A DNA stretch of 64,000 bases, taken from the NCBI RefSeq assembly GCF_016482685.1, contig NZ_JACYHF010000026.1, forward strand, positions 1 through 64,000, read 5' to 3'. The stretch's first letter is position 1; each line of letters starts with the position of its first letter. Under the pieces are notes generated by a model. The model was not told the DNA's origin. It ran no database searches and saw only the letters and a program-made list of their open reading frames with translations. Both the position numbers and the translations under genes were made by a program. The stretch comes from Streptomyces sp. DSM 110735. Its GTDB lineage: Bacteria > Actinomycetota > Actinomycetes > Streptomycetales > Streptomycetaceae. Below are positions 34,300 to 43,771 of this stretch, piece after piece.

Positions 34300-35140
34300 G
34301 TCTGCGACGGCTCCTACGACGGTCGGCCTGACGGCCCGCGCGGCGGTCGTGCGGTGGCTCGCGCGACGGTCCGCGTGAGCCCGCACGACCGGCGTGCGCG
34401 GCGGCCCGAGCAACCGGTCCGCACGTCGGCCGTATGGCGCCTCCGCCGACGGTTCGCGTGAGCCCGCACGACCGGCCTGCGGGGCGGCTGGCGGGACGGC
34501 CCGGGTGACGGACCGCCGGGCGGCTCGCACGACAGCCCGCTCGGTGGCTCGCACGACGGTGGGCGTGACGGCCCGAGTGACCAGTCCGCACGTCGGCCGT
34601 GTGGCGGCTCCGCCGACGGTTCGTGTGAGCCCGCTCGACCGCGTGCGGGACGGCTGGCGCGACGGCCCGAGTACCGGTCCGCACGTCGGCCGTGTGGCGG
34701 CTCCGCCGACGGTTCGTGTGAGCCCGCTCGACCCGCGTGCGGGGCGGCTGGCGGGACGGCCCGGGTGACGGACCTCCGGGCGGCTCGCACGGCAGCCCGT
34801 GCGGTGGCGCCCCCACGGCGGTCCGCCTGAGCCCGCTCGACCGGCGTGCGGGGCGGCTGGCGGGACGGCCCGGGTGACGGACCTCCGGGCACCTCGCACG
34901 ACGGTCGGCGTGACGGCCCGTACGGCGGTCGTGCGGTGGCTCCCCCGGCGGTCTGCGTCAGCCCGCACGACCGACGTGCGGGACGGCTGGCGCGACGGCC
35001 CGGGTGACGGACCTCCGGGCACCTCGCACGACGGTCGGCGTGACGGCCCGCACGGCGGTCGTGCGGTGGCTCGCACGGCAGCCCGCGCGGTGTGCCCACG
35101 CGACGTGCCCGCGCGGCGGCTCGTGCTGCGAGCCGCCCTG
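34300..35140. repeat. Degenerate GC-rich direct repeat tract, no gene
   Basis: About 0.85 kb built from overlapping, imperfectly repeated modules of roughly 90-170 bases. Recurrent words include GTCCGCACGTCGGCCGT, GCTCCGCCGACGGTTCG, GTGAGCCCGC and CGGCTGGCGGGACGGCCCG. Open frames in all six directions are Arg/Pro/Ala/Gly-rich shadows of these repeats. It lies between the BMP lipoprotein promoter region and the end of the M20 amidohydrolase gene. The whole gene-free stretch is 34020-35149, the part up to about 34200 being the lipoprotein promoter. Confidence 0.8.
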
Positions 35141-35149
35141 CGGCGCGCG

Positions 35150-36403
35150 TCAGAGTTCCGGTGTTCCCATGAGGGCGGCGGCGGTGAAGAGTTCCACTCC
35201 GACCGTGATCGCGTTCTCGTCGGCGTCGAAGTCGCCCTGGTGCAGGTCGCGTACGGTGCGCTCGCCGGGGCGGCGGACGCCGAGGCGGGCCATGGCGCCG
35301 GGGACGTGCTCCAGGTACCAGGAGAAGTCCTCGCCACCCAGGCTCTGTTCGGTGCTCTCCACGGAGTCCAGTCCCCGGCGGGCGACCATCGCGCGGCGCA
35401 ACAGCTCGGCGGATTCCCGGTCGTTGACGACGGGGGGCACCCCGCGCACGTAGGTGATCTCGGACTTGGCGCCGTGCAGGGTGGCGACCTCGTCGATGGC
35501 GGCGTGCACGATGTCGGGCGCGTCCCGCCAGGCGTCGAGGTCCAGGCAGCGGACGGTGCCGGAGAGTTCGGCGTGCTGCGGGATGACGTTCGGGGCGTGA
35601 CCCGACTCGATGCGCCCCCAGGTCAGGGCGAGACCGCTGCGGGTGTCGACGCGGCGGCTGATCACCGCGGGCACGTCGGTGACGACGCGGGCGGCGGCGG
35701 TGACCAGGTCGGTGGTCAGGTGGGGGCGGGCGGTGTGGCCGCCGGGACCGTCCAGCGTGACGTCCAGCTTGTCGCAGGCGCTGGTGATGGGACCGTGCCG
35801 CAGCCCGATCCGGCCGGTCTCGACCTTGGGGTCGCAGTGCAGCGCGAGGATGCGGCCGACGCCCTCCAGCGCGCCGTCCGCGATGGCGGTGAGCGCGCCG
35901 CCGGGGAGCTGCTCCTCGGCGGGCTGGAAGATCAGCCGTACGGGGCGGGAGAGCAGACCCTTGGCGTGCAGGTCCGCCAGGACCAGACCGGTGCCGAGGA
36001 CGACGGTGGTGTGCACGTCGTGTCCGCAGGCGTGGGCGCGACCGGGGACCGTGGACCGATAGCCGCAGTCGGACTTGGTGTCCGGGATGGGCAGCGCGTC
36101 GATGTCGGCCCGCAGGGCCAGCAGGGGGGCGGCGGGGCGTCCGTCGTCGGCGATGCGGCTGCCGTGGCCCTCGGTGAGCCCGATGTCGCAGATGAGACCC
36201 GTTCCGGTGGACAGGACGCGGGGGGTGAGCCCGGCCCGCTCCAGCCGCTCCTTGATCGCGGCGGTCGTACGGAACTCCTGGTTGCCCAGTTCGGGGTGCA
36301 TGTGCAAGTCGCGGCGGAACTCGACGAGTTCGGCGTGCAGGGACGCGCTGAGCGCGCCGGGGAGCACATCCCCGGGCAGGTCGGCCTCGGTCTCTCGGAG
36401 CAT
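35150..36403 (-). CDS. M20-family amidohydrolase
   Basis: A 417-residue metallopeptidase-fold amidohydrolase (N-acyl amino acid amidohydrolase / AbgB-like). Diagnostic segments are RRDLHMHPELG, LALRADIDALP, the metal-binding HACGHDVHT, IFQPAEE with the catalytic Glu, and GGEDFSWYLE near the end. The ATG at 36403 is chosen over GTG 36415 because AGAGGGT has better spacing. Substrates may be N-acyl amino acids or aminobenzoyl-glutamate-like amides. It stands alone on the minus strand. Confidence 0.85.
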   Translation of the reverse strand: MLRETEADLPGDVLPGALSASLHAELVEFRRDLHMHPELGNQEFRTTAAIKERLERAGLTPRVLSTGTGLICDIGLTEGHGSRIADDGRPAAPLLALRADIDALPIPDTKSDCGYRSTVPGRAHACGHDVHTTVVLGTGLVLADLHAKGLLSRPVRLIFQPAEEQLPGGALTAIADGALEGVGRILALHCDPKVETGRIGLRHGPITSACDKLDVTLDGPGGHTARPHLTTDLVTAAARVVTDVPAVISRRVDTRSGLALTWGRIESGHAPNVIPQHAELSGTVRCLDLDAWRDAPDIVHAAIDEVATLHGAKSEITYVRGVPPVVNDRESAELLRRAMVARRGLDSVESTEQSLGGEDFSWYLEHVPGAMARLGVRRPGERTVRDLHQGDFDADENAITVGVELFTAAALMGTPEL

Positions 36404-36656
36404 CAATCGGTTCACCCTCTGAAGGGTAGGACGCCCGGCCGGTCAACTGACCCTCGATCAACAAAAGTTCAGTCCGTCAGGGGAAGAAAATGTGACCGGC
36501 GGACGCATGGCGGTGGGCTGAGGTGGGTAAAACCTTTCTTTCTTCTTCCACGGATACCACGCCTGACGCGCCCCCGCTCACTTTGTCCACAGACCGGACC
36601 CGCGCGGCGCAGTGGTGGGGCAAGGTGCGGACGGGGGCGGAGTAGGGTGCGGCGGC

Positions 36657-37307
36657 GTGACCGACTCGCATGACGACTTTCTGCGCGCCACTCGTTCCTC
36701 CTACGACGCGATCGCCAAGGACTACTCCTCCGCATACCCGTCCTCGCTGACGTATCCGCTGGACCAGGCGCTGGTGGAGGCGTTCGTCCGGCTGGTGGTG
36801 GCGAACGGGCCGGAGCCGGTGGCGGACCTGGGGAGCGGGCCGGGGTTCGTCACGGCGCGTCTGCACGAGCTGGGGGTACCTGCCTTCGGGGTGGACGTCT
36901 CCCCCGCGATGGTCGAGCTGGCCAGAGCGGCGCACCCCCGGCTGCGCTTCCACGTCGGTTCGATGACGTCCCTGGACCTGCCGGACGCCACCCTGGGCGG
37001 CATCCTCGCCCTCTACTCCACGATCCACGTGCCCGACGCGCACCTGCCCGCCGTCTTCGCCGGTTTCCGCCGCACCCTCGTACCCGGCGGACACGTCCTG
37101 CTCGCCTTCCAGGCACGTACGGACACCGAGCACCTCCATCTGGACGAGCGCTTCGGCCACGACATCGACCTCGACTACTACTGGCGCACCCCGGAGCGGA
37201 TGGCGGACCTGCTGGCGGGGGCGGGGCTGACCCCGGTGGCGACGACGCTGCGGCAGCCGCAGGAGGACGAGAAGCGGGCGCGGGCGTTCGTGCTGGCGCG
37301 GAAGTAG
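36657..37307 (+). CDS. Class I SAM-dependent methyltransferase
   Basis: A 216-residue Rossmann-type methyltransferase (Methyltransf_11/25). Motif I is VADLGSGPGFVTARL, with GVDVSPAMVELAR as the acidic loop and the post-I segment FHVGSMTSLDLPDA. GTG start at 36657. It is divergent from the amidohydrolase, with the 250 bases between them serving both promoters. The acceptor cannot be inferred. Confidence 0.8.
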   Translation: MTDSHDDFLRATRSSYDAIAKDYSSAYPSSLTYPLDQALVEAFVRLVVANGPEPVADLGSGPGFVTARLHELGVPAFGVDVSPAMVELARAAHPRLRFHVGSMTSLDLPDATLGGILALYSTIHVPDAHLPAVFAGFRRTLVPGGHVLLAFQARTDTEHLHLDERFGHDIDLDYYWRTPERMADLLAGAGLTPVATTLRQPQEDEKRARAFVLARK

Positions 37308-37320
37308 GCGGGCGCGCGCC

Positions 37321-37719
37321 TCAGCTCGGCTCCGGCAGCGGACCGAGGCGCGCCGCGACCCGCTCGCGCAGCAGCAGGTACTCCGCCCGGCGGCGCAGCG
37401 TGGGACCCGGCGGGCGCTGGACGACACGGAGCGTGGTGATGGTCTGCCCGCGCTGGAACTGCTCCCGTGTCAGGTCGAGTTCGACGCCGCTCGCGAGCCG
37501 GTTCCACCAGTGGTAGCCGTGCTGGACGCCGTCGAGGTGCACCTCGCCGACCACGAGTTCGCCGCCGAGGAGGTCGTGGACGAGCAGCGCGGTGATGTCG
37601 CAGTGTCCCCACGCCGGGTTGGCGGGGCGCCAGTCGGGCAGGTCGTCGGGCGAGCAGGTGTCAACGGCCCAGCTCGCCCGCAGCGCGCGGTCGAGGTCCA
37701 GCAGGTTCCAGGGAGTCAT
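37321..37719 (-). CDS. YunG-like protein
   Basis: A 132-residue protein resembling the YunG family: SWAVDTCSPDD at the start, AWGHCDITALLVHDLLGGEL with a His-Cys dyad, and GYHWWNRLASGVELDLTREQF. The Cys-His-Asp arrangement suggests a papain-like small fold, but activity is unknown. It converges with the methyltransferase gene (13-base gap). Confidence 0.7.
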   Translation of the reverse strand: MTPWNLLDLDRALRASWAVDTCSPDDLPDWRPANPAWGHCDITALLVHDLLGGELVVGEVHLDGVQHGYHWWNRLASGVELDLTREQFQRGQTITTLRVVQRPPGPTLRRRAEYLLLRERVAARLGPLPEPS

Positions 37720-37763
37720 CCCGGCAGCATCGCAGTACTCACTGACAGCCGGGCGGGACTGCC

Positions 37764-38963
37764 CTACGCCAGCCGTACCGACGCCAGCCGGTGCACGTCC
37801 CGGGCCGTACCCGTCACGCCGGACAGGAAGCCCTGGGCGCGTGGTGAGGCGTTCTCGGTGAGCCAGTCGGGGTCCACGTCGCAGACGGCGACGCGCACGC
37901 CGGTGCCCTTGAGGGCGAGGGGGAGGGTGTGGACGACGGTGGAGGGGAAGCTGAGGATCGTCCGGCCGATGGGACCCCGGCGGGCGATCAGCTCCAGGGG
38001 CAGGTCGGGGCGGACGATCTCCAGACCGGTCTCACCGGCCAGGCGGTGCAGCTTGGCGGTGCTTTCGCGGCGGTGCGCGAAGTAGCGGGTGGCGCCATGG
38101 GTCTTGGCCAGGGTGTGTACGGCTTCCACATAGCGGTCGACGTCCACCACCCCGGTCTCCACCAGGGACGTGCCCACCAGGTCGGCGCCCTTGGTGATGC
38201 GGGGCGGGCCGAAGCGGGCGCGGGTCCAGGCGAAGTCGTTCGCGGTGACCGTCACGCCCTCGGGGGTCTCGGTCACCGGCATGGCGGAGAAGACCTCGAC
38301 GCGACGGCCCGGTACGGGCATGAGGCGGCGCCGGGCGGTGGCGGACACGGGGGCGAAGAGGAGGTCGCGGGGACCGGGGCGACCGCCCTTGCGGTGCCAG
38401 CGCACCAGCCGTTCGCCCCGGGCGAGTTGGGCGACGAACTCCATCGTCGCCGTACCGTCGTCCACCACGACCAGGTCGCGGGCGCGGGTGATGGTCAGCA
38501 GGAGCTGCACGTACCGGGAGAACGGGTCGCCCATGACGATCCGCTCCGCCCGTCTCAGCGGTCCCGCCAGCGCCCCGACCGTCTGCAACGGCGCGCTCGC
38601 CCCGCCGCGCGCCTCCTCCCAGCGCACCTGGTACCCCTCGTCCCGCGCCAGATCCGCCATCCGGCGCAACTGCCCCCGGGTCATGGGGTCGGTGGGCGCG
38701 AGCACGACGAGCGTCATACCGACCATGACCTCCTCGTCCCCCGAAGACCGCCGCCTCCGCCCGGCCGGGGACGGCTGGAACGGCGTGGACAGAGGCGGAC
38801 GGCCGGTCTCGGGGGTCCCGGCGGTGGGTGACGGGTCCGGGCGGGAGCCCGGGGCGCGGTCCTCCGCCGGTCGTAGGCCCTGTACGTGGGCCCACTCCAG
38901 TACGTTCAGCAGTTGCACGGGGCTCTCGACGAACGCGAGGGTGTGGGCGTGTTGGGGGCTCAT
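37764..38963 (-). CDS. Putative sialyltransferase-like (GT52-type) glycosyltransferase
   Basis: A 399-residue protein opening with LAFVESPVQLLNVLEW, the hallmark of GT52/LOS-sialyltransferase-like proteins. It continues with MGDPFSRYVQLLLTITRARD and VVDDGTATMEFVAQL (the DDG-type acidic loop) and KGADLVGTSLVETG. Residues 31-78 are a Pro/Ser/Arg-rich insertion that looks disordered and interrupts the N-terminal Rossmann unit. Last gene of a minus-strand run with the sialic-acid synthase and cytidylyltransferase. Probably adds ulosonic acid residues to a surface polymer. Confidence 0.7.
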   Translation of the reverse strand: MSPQHAHTLAFVESPVQLLNVLEWAHVQGLRPAEDRAPGSRPDPSPTAGTPETGRPPLSTPFQPSPAGRRRRSSGDEEVMVGMTLVVLAPTDPMTRGQLRRMADLARDEGYQVRWEEARGGASAPLQTVGALAGPLRRAERIVMGDPFSRYVQLLLTITRARDLVVVDDGTATMEFVAQLARGERLVRWHRKGGRPGPRDLLFAPVSATARRRLMPVPGRRVEVFSAMPVTETPEGVTVTANDFAWTRARFGPPRITKGADLVGTSLVETGVVDVDRYVEAVHTLAKTHGATRYFAHRRESTAKLHRLAGETGLEIVRPDLPLELIARRGPIGRTILSFPSTVVHTLPLALKGTGVRVAVCDVDPDWLTENASPRAQGFLSGVTGTARDVHRLASVRLA

Positions 38964-39003
38964 CGGTGGAGGACCGTCCCGGGAGGGGTGTCGGGCTGAG
39001 GGA

Positions 39004-39942
39004 TCAGACCGTGACCGGCTCGCCCGCCGCCGCGGCGATGTCCGCCTCGGCGACGACGCCGGTGACGCGGCGCAGCTTCTTCATGGGGCCCAGCTCGGAG
39101 TCGTAGACCTTCTTGACGCCGTCGCCGAGGGACGCCTCGACGGCGCGGATGTCGCGGACCAGGCGCGTGAGACCCTGCGGCTCGACGGAGGCGGCCTGGT
39201 CGGAGCCCCACATCGCGCGGTCGAGGGTGATGTGGCGCTCGACGAAGACGGCGCCGAGGGCGACGGCGGCCAGCGTGGTCTGCAGACCGGTCTCGTGGCC
39301 GGAGTAGCCGATCGGGACGTTCGGGTACTCCTTCTCCAGCGTGTTGATCACGCGGAGGTTCAGCTCCTCGGACTGCGCGGGATAGGTCGAGGTGGCGTGG
39401 CACATCAGGATGTTGTCGCTGCCGAGCACCTCGACCGCGTGGCGGATCTGCTTGGGGGTGGACATGCCGGTGGAGAGGATGACCGTGCGGCCGGTGGCGC
39501 GCAGCGAGCGCAGCAGCTCGTCGTCGGTGAGGGAGGCGGAGGCCACCTTGTGGGCGGGCACGTCGAACTTCTCCAGGAAGGCGACGGCCTCGGTGTCCCA
39601 CGGGGAGGCGAACCAGTCGATGCCCTTCTCGGTGCAGTACGCGTCGATCTGCCGGTACTCGTCCTCGCCGAACTCCACGCGGTGGCGGTAGTCGATGTAG
39701 GTCATCCGCCCCCAGGGCGTGTCGCGCTCGATGTCCCACTGGTCGCGCGGGGTGCAGATCTCCGGCGTGCGCTTCTGGAACTTGACGGCGTCGCAGCCCG
39801 CCTCGGCGGCGGCGTCGATGAGCTTGAACGCGTTCTGCAGGTCGCCGTTGTGGTTGATGCCGATCTCACCGGTGACGTAGACCGGGCGGCCGGGACCGAC
39901 CTCGCGCGAACCGAGCCGGCGGATACGGGAGTTGATGCTCAT
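39004..39942 (-). CDS. NeuB-type nonulosonic acid synthase without SAF domain
   Basis: Condenses phosphoenolpyruvate with a hexose or N-acylhexosamine derivative to a nine-carbon ulosonic acid (Neu5Ac or Kdn type). The 312-residue TIM barrel has GEIGINHNGD, VKFQKRTPE, ASPWDTEAV, STGMST, CHATSTYPA, GYSGHETG and RHITLDRAMWGSDQ, all diagnostic. The protein stops shortly after the barrel, so the C-terminal antifreeze-like SAF domain of E. coli/Neisseria NeuB is missing. It precedes the GT52-like gene and follows the cytidylyltransferase (14-base gap), an operon. Confidence 0.9.
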   Translation of the reverse strand: MSINSRIRRLGSREVGPGRPVYVTGEIGINHNGDLQNAFKLIDAAAEAGCDAVKFQKRTPEICTPRDQWDIERDTPWGRMTYIDYRHRVEFGEDEYRQIDAYCTEKGIDWFASPWDTEAVAFLEKFDVPAHKVASASLTDDELLRSLRATGRTVILSTGMSTPKQIRHAVEVLGSDNILMCHATSTYPAQSEELNLRVINTLEKEYPNVPIGYSGHETGLQTTLAAVALGAVFVERHITLDRAMWGSDQAASVEPQGLTRLVRDIRAVEASLGDGVKKVYDSELGPMKKLRRVTGVVAEADIAAAAGEPVTV

Positions 39943-39956
39943 GTGAGGGTGTTTCC

Positions 39957-41243
39957 TTACCTGGGGAGGGATTCGAGCGAGGGTCCGAGAAGCCAGCCGG
40001 CGACCTCCCGGATCGCGCCGTCGCCGCCGCGCACGGTGGTGACGGCGCGCGCGGCGCCGCGTACGGCGTCATGGGCGCCCGCGACCGCCACGGGCCAGCC
40101 GACGAGGGCGAAGCACGGGAGGTCGTTGACGTCGTTGCCGACGTAGAGCACGCGCTCGGGCGCGATGCCCTGTTCCTCGCACCACTGCTTGAGGGCGAGG
40201 TCCTTGCGGTCGATGCCGTGCAGCACGGGAAGCCGGAGCTTGCGGGCGCGGGCGGCGACCACCGGATTGCGTTCCGTGGACAGGATCAGCATCTTCAGGC
40301 CGCTGTCGCGCAGGGCCGCGATGCCGAGTCCGTCCCCGCGGTGCACGGAGACGAACTCCCGTCCGTCGGAGTCGATCAGCACCCGGTCGTCGGTCTGGGT
40401 GCCGTCGAAGTCGAGGACCACGGCGTCGATGTCGTGGTGGGTGGGCAGGGCGCCGGGCCGCTCGGCGTCGAGGAGCGGCGCGAGGGCGCGGGCGCGGGCG
40501 AGATCGTGCGGGTCGTCGATCTCCAGGACGCGGGCCGGGTCGGTGCGGACGAGTTCGGTCCTGCCGAAGAAGCGGTGGCGGTGGGTGCGGAAGCCGGTCA
40601 CGTCCATCGCGTAGGCGGCGCCGGTCTCCAGGAGGTCCTGGGGGCGGTCCTGGCGGCGGGGGCGGACGGACTTGTCGTGGTTGACGCCGAACCCGCCGTC
40701 GCCCGCCGCCTCGTCGCCCGCCGTCTCGTCGCCGCCGGACGCCACCTCGCCGCCGTCGCCGGTCTCGTCGCCGTCGCGCCAGATGAACCCGTGGAAGGAG
40801 GCGACGGTGACGGCCGTGTCGGCGGCGCCGGACGCGACCGCCGCGGCCACCCCGTCGACGTCCTCGCGGGCGACGAACGGGCTGGTGCACTGCACGAGCA
40901 GCACCACGTCCACGGTCGTGCCGTGCCGTTCCTCGTGCGCGTCCAGGGCGTGCAGCACGGCGGCTTCGGAGGTGGCCGTGTCGCCCGCGATGGCGGCGGG
41001 GCGGAGCACCACGTCGGCACCGGCGGCGCGGGCGGCGGCGGCGATGGCGGGGTCGTCGGTGGAGACGACCACGTCGGTGACGTGCGCCGCCGCGAGGCAT
41101 TCCCGGACGGCGCGGGCCACCAGGGGCACCCCGCCGACGGGCGCGAGGTTCTTCGCGGGCACCCCCTTGGAGCCGCCGCGCGCGGGGATCACCGCGAGCA
41201 CCCGGCGCGGCGACGTGCCGTCCTGTGCTTCCGGGTCGGACAT
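39957..41243 (-). CDS. Bifunctional acylneuraminate cytidylyltransferase / KdsC-like HAD phosphatase
   Basis: A 428-residue fusion. Residues 15-262 form a NeuA/CMP-Kdo-synthetase-like domain (VIPARGGSKGVPAKNL, VVVSTDDPAIA, VQCTSPFV). Residues 272-420 form a HAD hydrolase with DFDGTQTDD (D278, D280), STERNPV and GNDVNDLPC as in KdsC/NeuA-C phosphatases. Residues 157-186 are a Gly/Asp/Glu low-complexity insertion in the cytidylyltransferase. The fusion would remove the 9-phosphate and activate the sugar as its CMP form. Gene start at 41243, 38 bases after the DUF6716 gene. Confidence 0.88.
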   Translation of the reverse strand: MSDPEAQDGTSPRRVLAVIPARGGSKGVPAKNLAPVGGVPLVARAVRECLAAAHVTDVVVSTDDPAIAAAARAAGADVVLRPAAIAGDTATSEAAVLHALDAHEERHGTTVDVVLLVQCTSPFVAREDVDGVAAAVASGAADTAVTVASFHGFIWRDGDETGDGGEVASGGDETAGDEAAGDGGFGVNHDKSVRPRRQDRPQDLLETGAAYAMDVTGFRTHRHRFFGRTELVRTDPARVLEIDDPHDLARARALAPLLDAERPGALPTHHDIDAVVLDFDGTQTDDRVLIDSDGREFVSVHRGDGLGIAALRDSGLKMLILSTERNPVVAARARKLRLPVLHGIDRKDLALKQWCEEQGIAPERVLYVGNDVNDLPCFALVGWPVAVAGAHDAVRGAARAVTTVRGGDGAIREVAGWLLGPSLESLPR

Positions 41244-41281
41244 GGAGTCTCCTTGGGAAGTGGTCGTGGGTGCCGGGTCCG

Positions 41282-42595
41282 TCACAGCTCCCCCATCCGG
41301 CGGATCACCGGGGCGACGCGCTGGACGCCGTGCCGGTACGCGCCGCGCGCCGCACGGCGGACGATCTGGCGCACCGGTCCGGGCGCCTGGTCGGCGGCGG
41401 GCGCGCCGGGCAGCGGGGCGCCGTCGGGTCCGAGGTGGTGGCGGGCGAGGATGCCGGGCAGATAGCCGGGGGCGGTCTCCGCCGTGTAGTACGGGTCCAG
41501 CGGCGGCAGTCCGCCGGAACTGGCCAGCAGGGCGGCGATGCGCGCGCGGGCGGCGTCGAAGGCGCCCTCGTAGGAGCCTCCCCCAGAGGCAACCCCCTGC
41601 CGCGCCACCCAGGCGGGGTCCGCCGTCGGCAGCTCCCCCGCGTCGAGCCGGTCCCAGGAGGTCAGGCACCCGGACCCGAGGAAGTGGTGGTTGCCGAGCG
41701 CCTCGCGCACCCCGAGGTCGGTCAGGACGGCGGTCGGGATGCGCCGGTGCAGGGACTCCAGGGCGGCGGTGGAGCTGACCGTGACCAGCAGGTCGGTGCG
41801 GTCGAGCACCTCGCCCATGTGCCCGTACACCAGACGGAAGTTGGCGGGCGGGTTCAGTCCCCGGACCAGCTTCTGGTACGGCAGTTCCTCGATGTGCGTG
41901 GTGTGTTCGCCGGGCTTGGAGCGCAGCTTGAGCAGCACCTCGCGGTCGGGGTGGCGGCGGGCGTGCCCGATGAGCCGCCCGAGCAGATAGGCGCGGTCCT
42001 CGCGGCTGTCGGGCACGGACGGCTGGACCGCGAACACCACGGTGAACGGCTCGTGTTGACCGGTGTACGGCGCCCCGCCGAGGAAGGGCAGCGCGACCTC
42101 GGTCACCGCGCCGGCGTCCGCGCCGACCCCCTCGTACACGTCCCGGAACCGCTGCGCGTCGTGCGCCGAGTTGGCCAGCACCAGATCGGCGCCGTGCCGC
42201 AGCAGCAGCCCGTCGGCGAGCTTCTCGTAGACGACTCCGACGTACCCGGTGACGACCACGGGACGGGGTCCGCTCCCCCACGCGTGCCGCAGCCCGTGCA
42301 GCATCGCCTGCACCCCGCCGCCGACCAGCGCGAGCACGAGCACGTCGCAGGGCTCCTCGCCCATCGCCCGCACGAACTCCACGGCCGTCACCTCGCGCAG
42401 GCTGTCCGCGCGGGCGCCGGTCTCCTGGAGCTGACGGGCGGTCGGTGTGGACCGTCCGCGCAGGAGGAAGCCGTCGAGCCGGATCTCCGCGCCCTCGGGA
42501 GCGAGGCGTCGCGCGGTGAGCGCGCCCCATTTCCATCGGGTGTCGGAATCCGCGAGGACGGCGATCCTCAGGGGTTCGGTGGTGGTTGCTGGCAC
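41282..42595 (-). CDS. DUF6716-type putative glycosyltransferase
   Basis: A protein of about 437 residues with two Rossmann-like halves (GT-B-like). Recognisable segments are LRIAVLADSDTRWKWGALTA, VVVTGYVGVVYEKLADGL, EVLLKLRSKPGEHTTH and LLVTVSSTAALESLHRRIP. This matches the actinobacterial DUF6716 group found in surface-glycan loci. The start is uncertain (GTG 42595 or TTG 42634). First gene of the minus-strand ulosonic-acid operon; its promoter faces that of the GT2 gene across about 200 bases. Confidence 0.7.
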   Translation of the reverse strand: MPATTTEPLRIAVLADSDTRWKWGALTARRLAPEGAEIRLDGFLLRGRSTPTARQLQETGARADSLREVTAVEFVRAMGEEPCDVLVLALVGGGVQAMLHGLRHAWGSGPRPVVVTGYVGVVYEKLADGLLLRHGADLVLANSAHDAQRFRDVYEGVGADAGAVTEVALPFLGGAPYTGQHEPFTVVFAVQPSVPDSREDRAYLLGRLIGHARRHPDREVLLKLRSKPGEHTTHIEELPYQKLVRGLNPPANFRLVYGHMGEVLDRTDLLVTVSSTAALESLHRRIPTAVLTDLGVREALGNHHFLGSGCLTSWDRLDAGELPTADPAWVARQGVASGGGSYEGAFDAARARIAALLASSGGLPPLDPYYTAETAPGYLPGILARHHLGPDGAPLPGAPAADQAPGPVRQIVRRAARGAYRHGVQRVAPVIRRMGEL

Positions 42596-42793
42596 GCCGC
42601 AGACGCTAGGAAGGCATTCGGAGGTTCCGCCCAACCTGAACGCAACAAAGGGTTAACAGCACATCGACGAATGGGGATTCGGCGCCGGATCGGGGCTTGG
42701 GAAAACCCGGTTCACGGCTTCGCCACGCGTCGTTCACCCGTCATCAAGGCGAGCGTCAGAACGAATGCCGGGCTCCGCCCTAATGTCCTCGGC

Positions 42794-43771
42794 GTGGTCA
42801 AGCTCTCGGTCATCGTGCCGTTCTACAACGTGCAGCAATACGCGCCGGACACCCTGAGGAGCCTCGGTGCGAACGCGCGTGACGATTTCGAGTTCATTCT
42901 CGTGGACGACTGTTCCCGCGACGGGACGCCGGAGGTGCTCCGGCGTGCCGAGCGCGAGTTGCCCGGTGCCGTCCTGGTGCGGCACGAGAAGAACGGCGGA
43001 CTCGCCACCGCCCGCAACACCGGTATCGACCGGGCGCGCGGCGAGTATCTGACGTTCCTCGACGGCGACGACTGGCTCGCCCCCGGCTACTACGAGCGGC
43101 TGGTGGCCGCCATCGAGGGGCTGGGCTGCGACTTCCTGCGGACCGACCATGTGCAGTGCACCGGGCGGGCGCGGGCGGTGCACCGGGTGCCGCACGGGCG
43201 GCGCGACGTGGTGCTCGACCCGAGGGCGGCGATCCTGCCCGCGGACCGGTCGACGTCGGTGGACTACGCGTACGCCTGGGCGGGCATCTACCACCGGCGG
43301 CTGGCCGAGCGGGGTCTGCTGCACTTCACGGACGGGCTGCGCACGGCGGAGGACCGCCCGTGGATCTGGCGGCTGCACCGGGAGGCGGAGTCGTTCGCCG
43401 TGACCGGGCTGCTGGGGGTCTTCTACCGGCGCGGGGTCGCCTCCTCGCTCACCCAGATCGGCGATGTGCGCCAGCTCGATTTCCTGCGCGCATTCGACCA
43501 GGTCATAGCGGAAACCGCCGCCGACCGTGATGCCGCGGAACTGCTGCCCAAAGCCGTGCGCACGTATTGCGCGATCATTTCCCACCATCTGGGAAGCATC
43601 GAAAGGTTCGAGCCCCCGGTGGCGAGGAAACTGAAATCCCTGAGCGGAGCCGCCCTTCGGCGTATGCCGCAGGACGTGCTGACCGAGGCGCTGGATTCGA
43701 TGGATCTGGAACGCGCCACCAAGCTGCGTCGGCTGCGCCGTCGCCCGGCACCCGCGGGGACCGCCGCATGA
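42794..43771 (+). CDS. Family 2 glycosyltransferase
   Basis: A 325-residue GT-A enzyme: SVIVPFYNVQQYAPDTLRSL, LVDDCSRDGT, NGGLATARNTGI and the metal-binding FLDGDDWLAP, followed by TAEDRPWIWRLH. GTG start at 42794. The stop overlaps the polysialyltransferase-like start in ATGA. It presumably adds a hexose or primes the polymer. Confidence 0.85.
   Translation: MVKLSVIVPFYNVQQYAPDTLRSLGANARDDFEFILVDDCSRDGTPEVLRRAERELPGAVLVRHEKNGGLATARNTGIDRARGEYLTFLDGDDWLAPGYYERLVAAIEGLGCDFLRTDHVQCTGRARAVHRVPHGRRDVVLDPRAAILPADRSTSVDYAYAWAGIYHRRLAERGLLHFTDGLRTAEDRPWIWRLHREAESFAVTGLLGVFYRRGVASSLTQIGDVRQLDFLRAFDQVIAETAADRDAAELLPKAVRTYCAIISHHLGSIERFEPPVARKLKSLSGAALRRMPQDVLTEALDSMDLERATKLRRLRRRPAPAGTAA

Noticed and set aside
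34213..35337. Long Arg/Pro/Ala-rich minus-strand frame across the 34-35 kb repeats
   Set aside because: It is built from the same repeated DNA words, contradicts the coding frame of the M20 gene at its 3' end and shows no domain.
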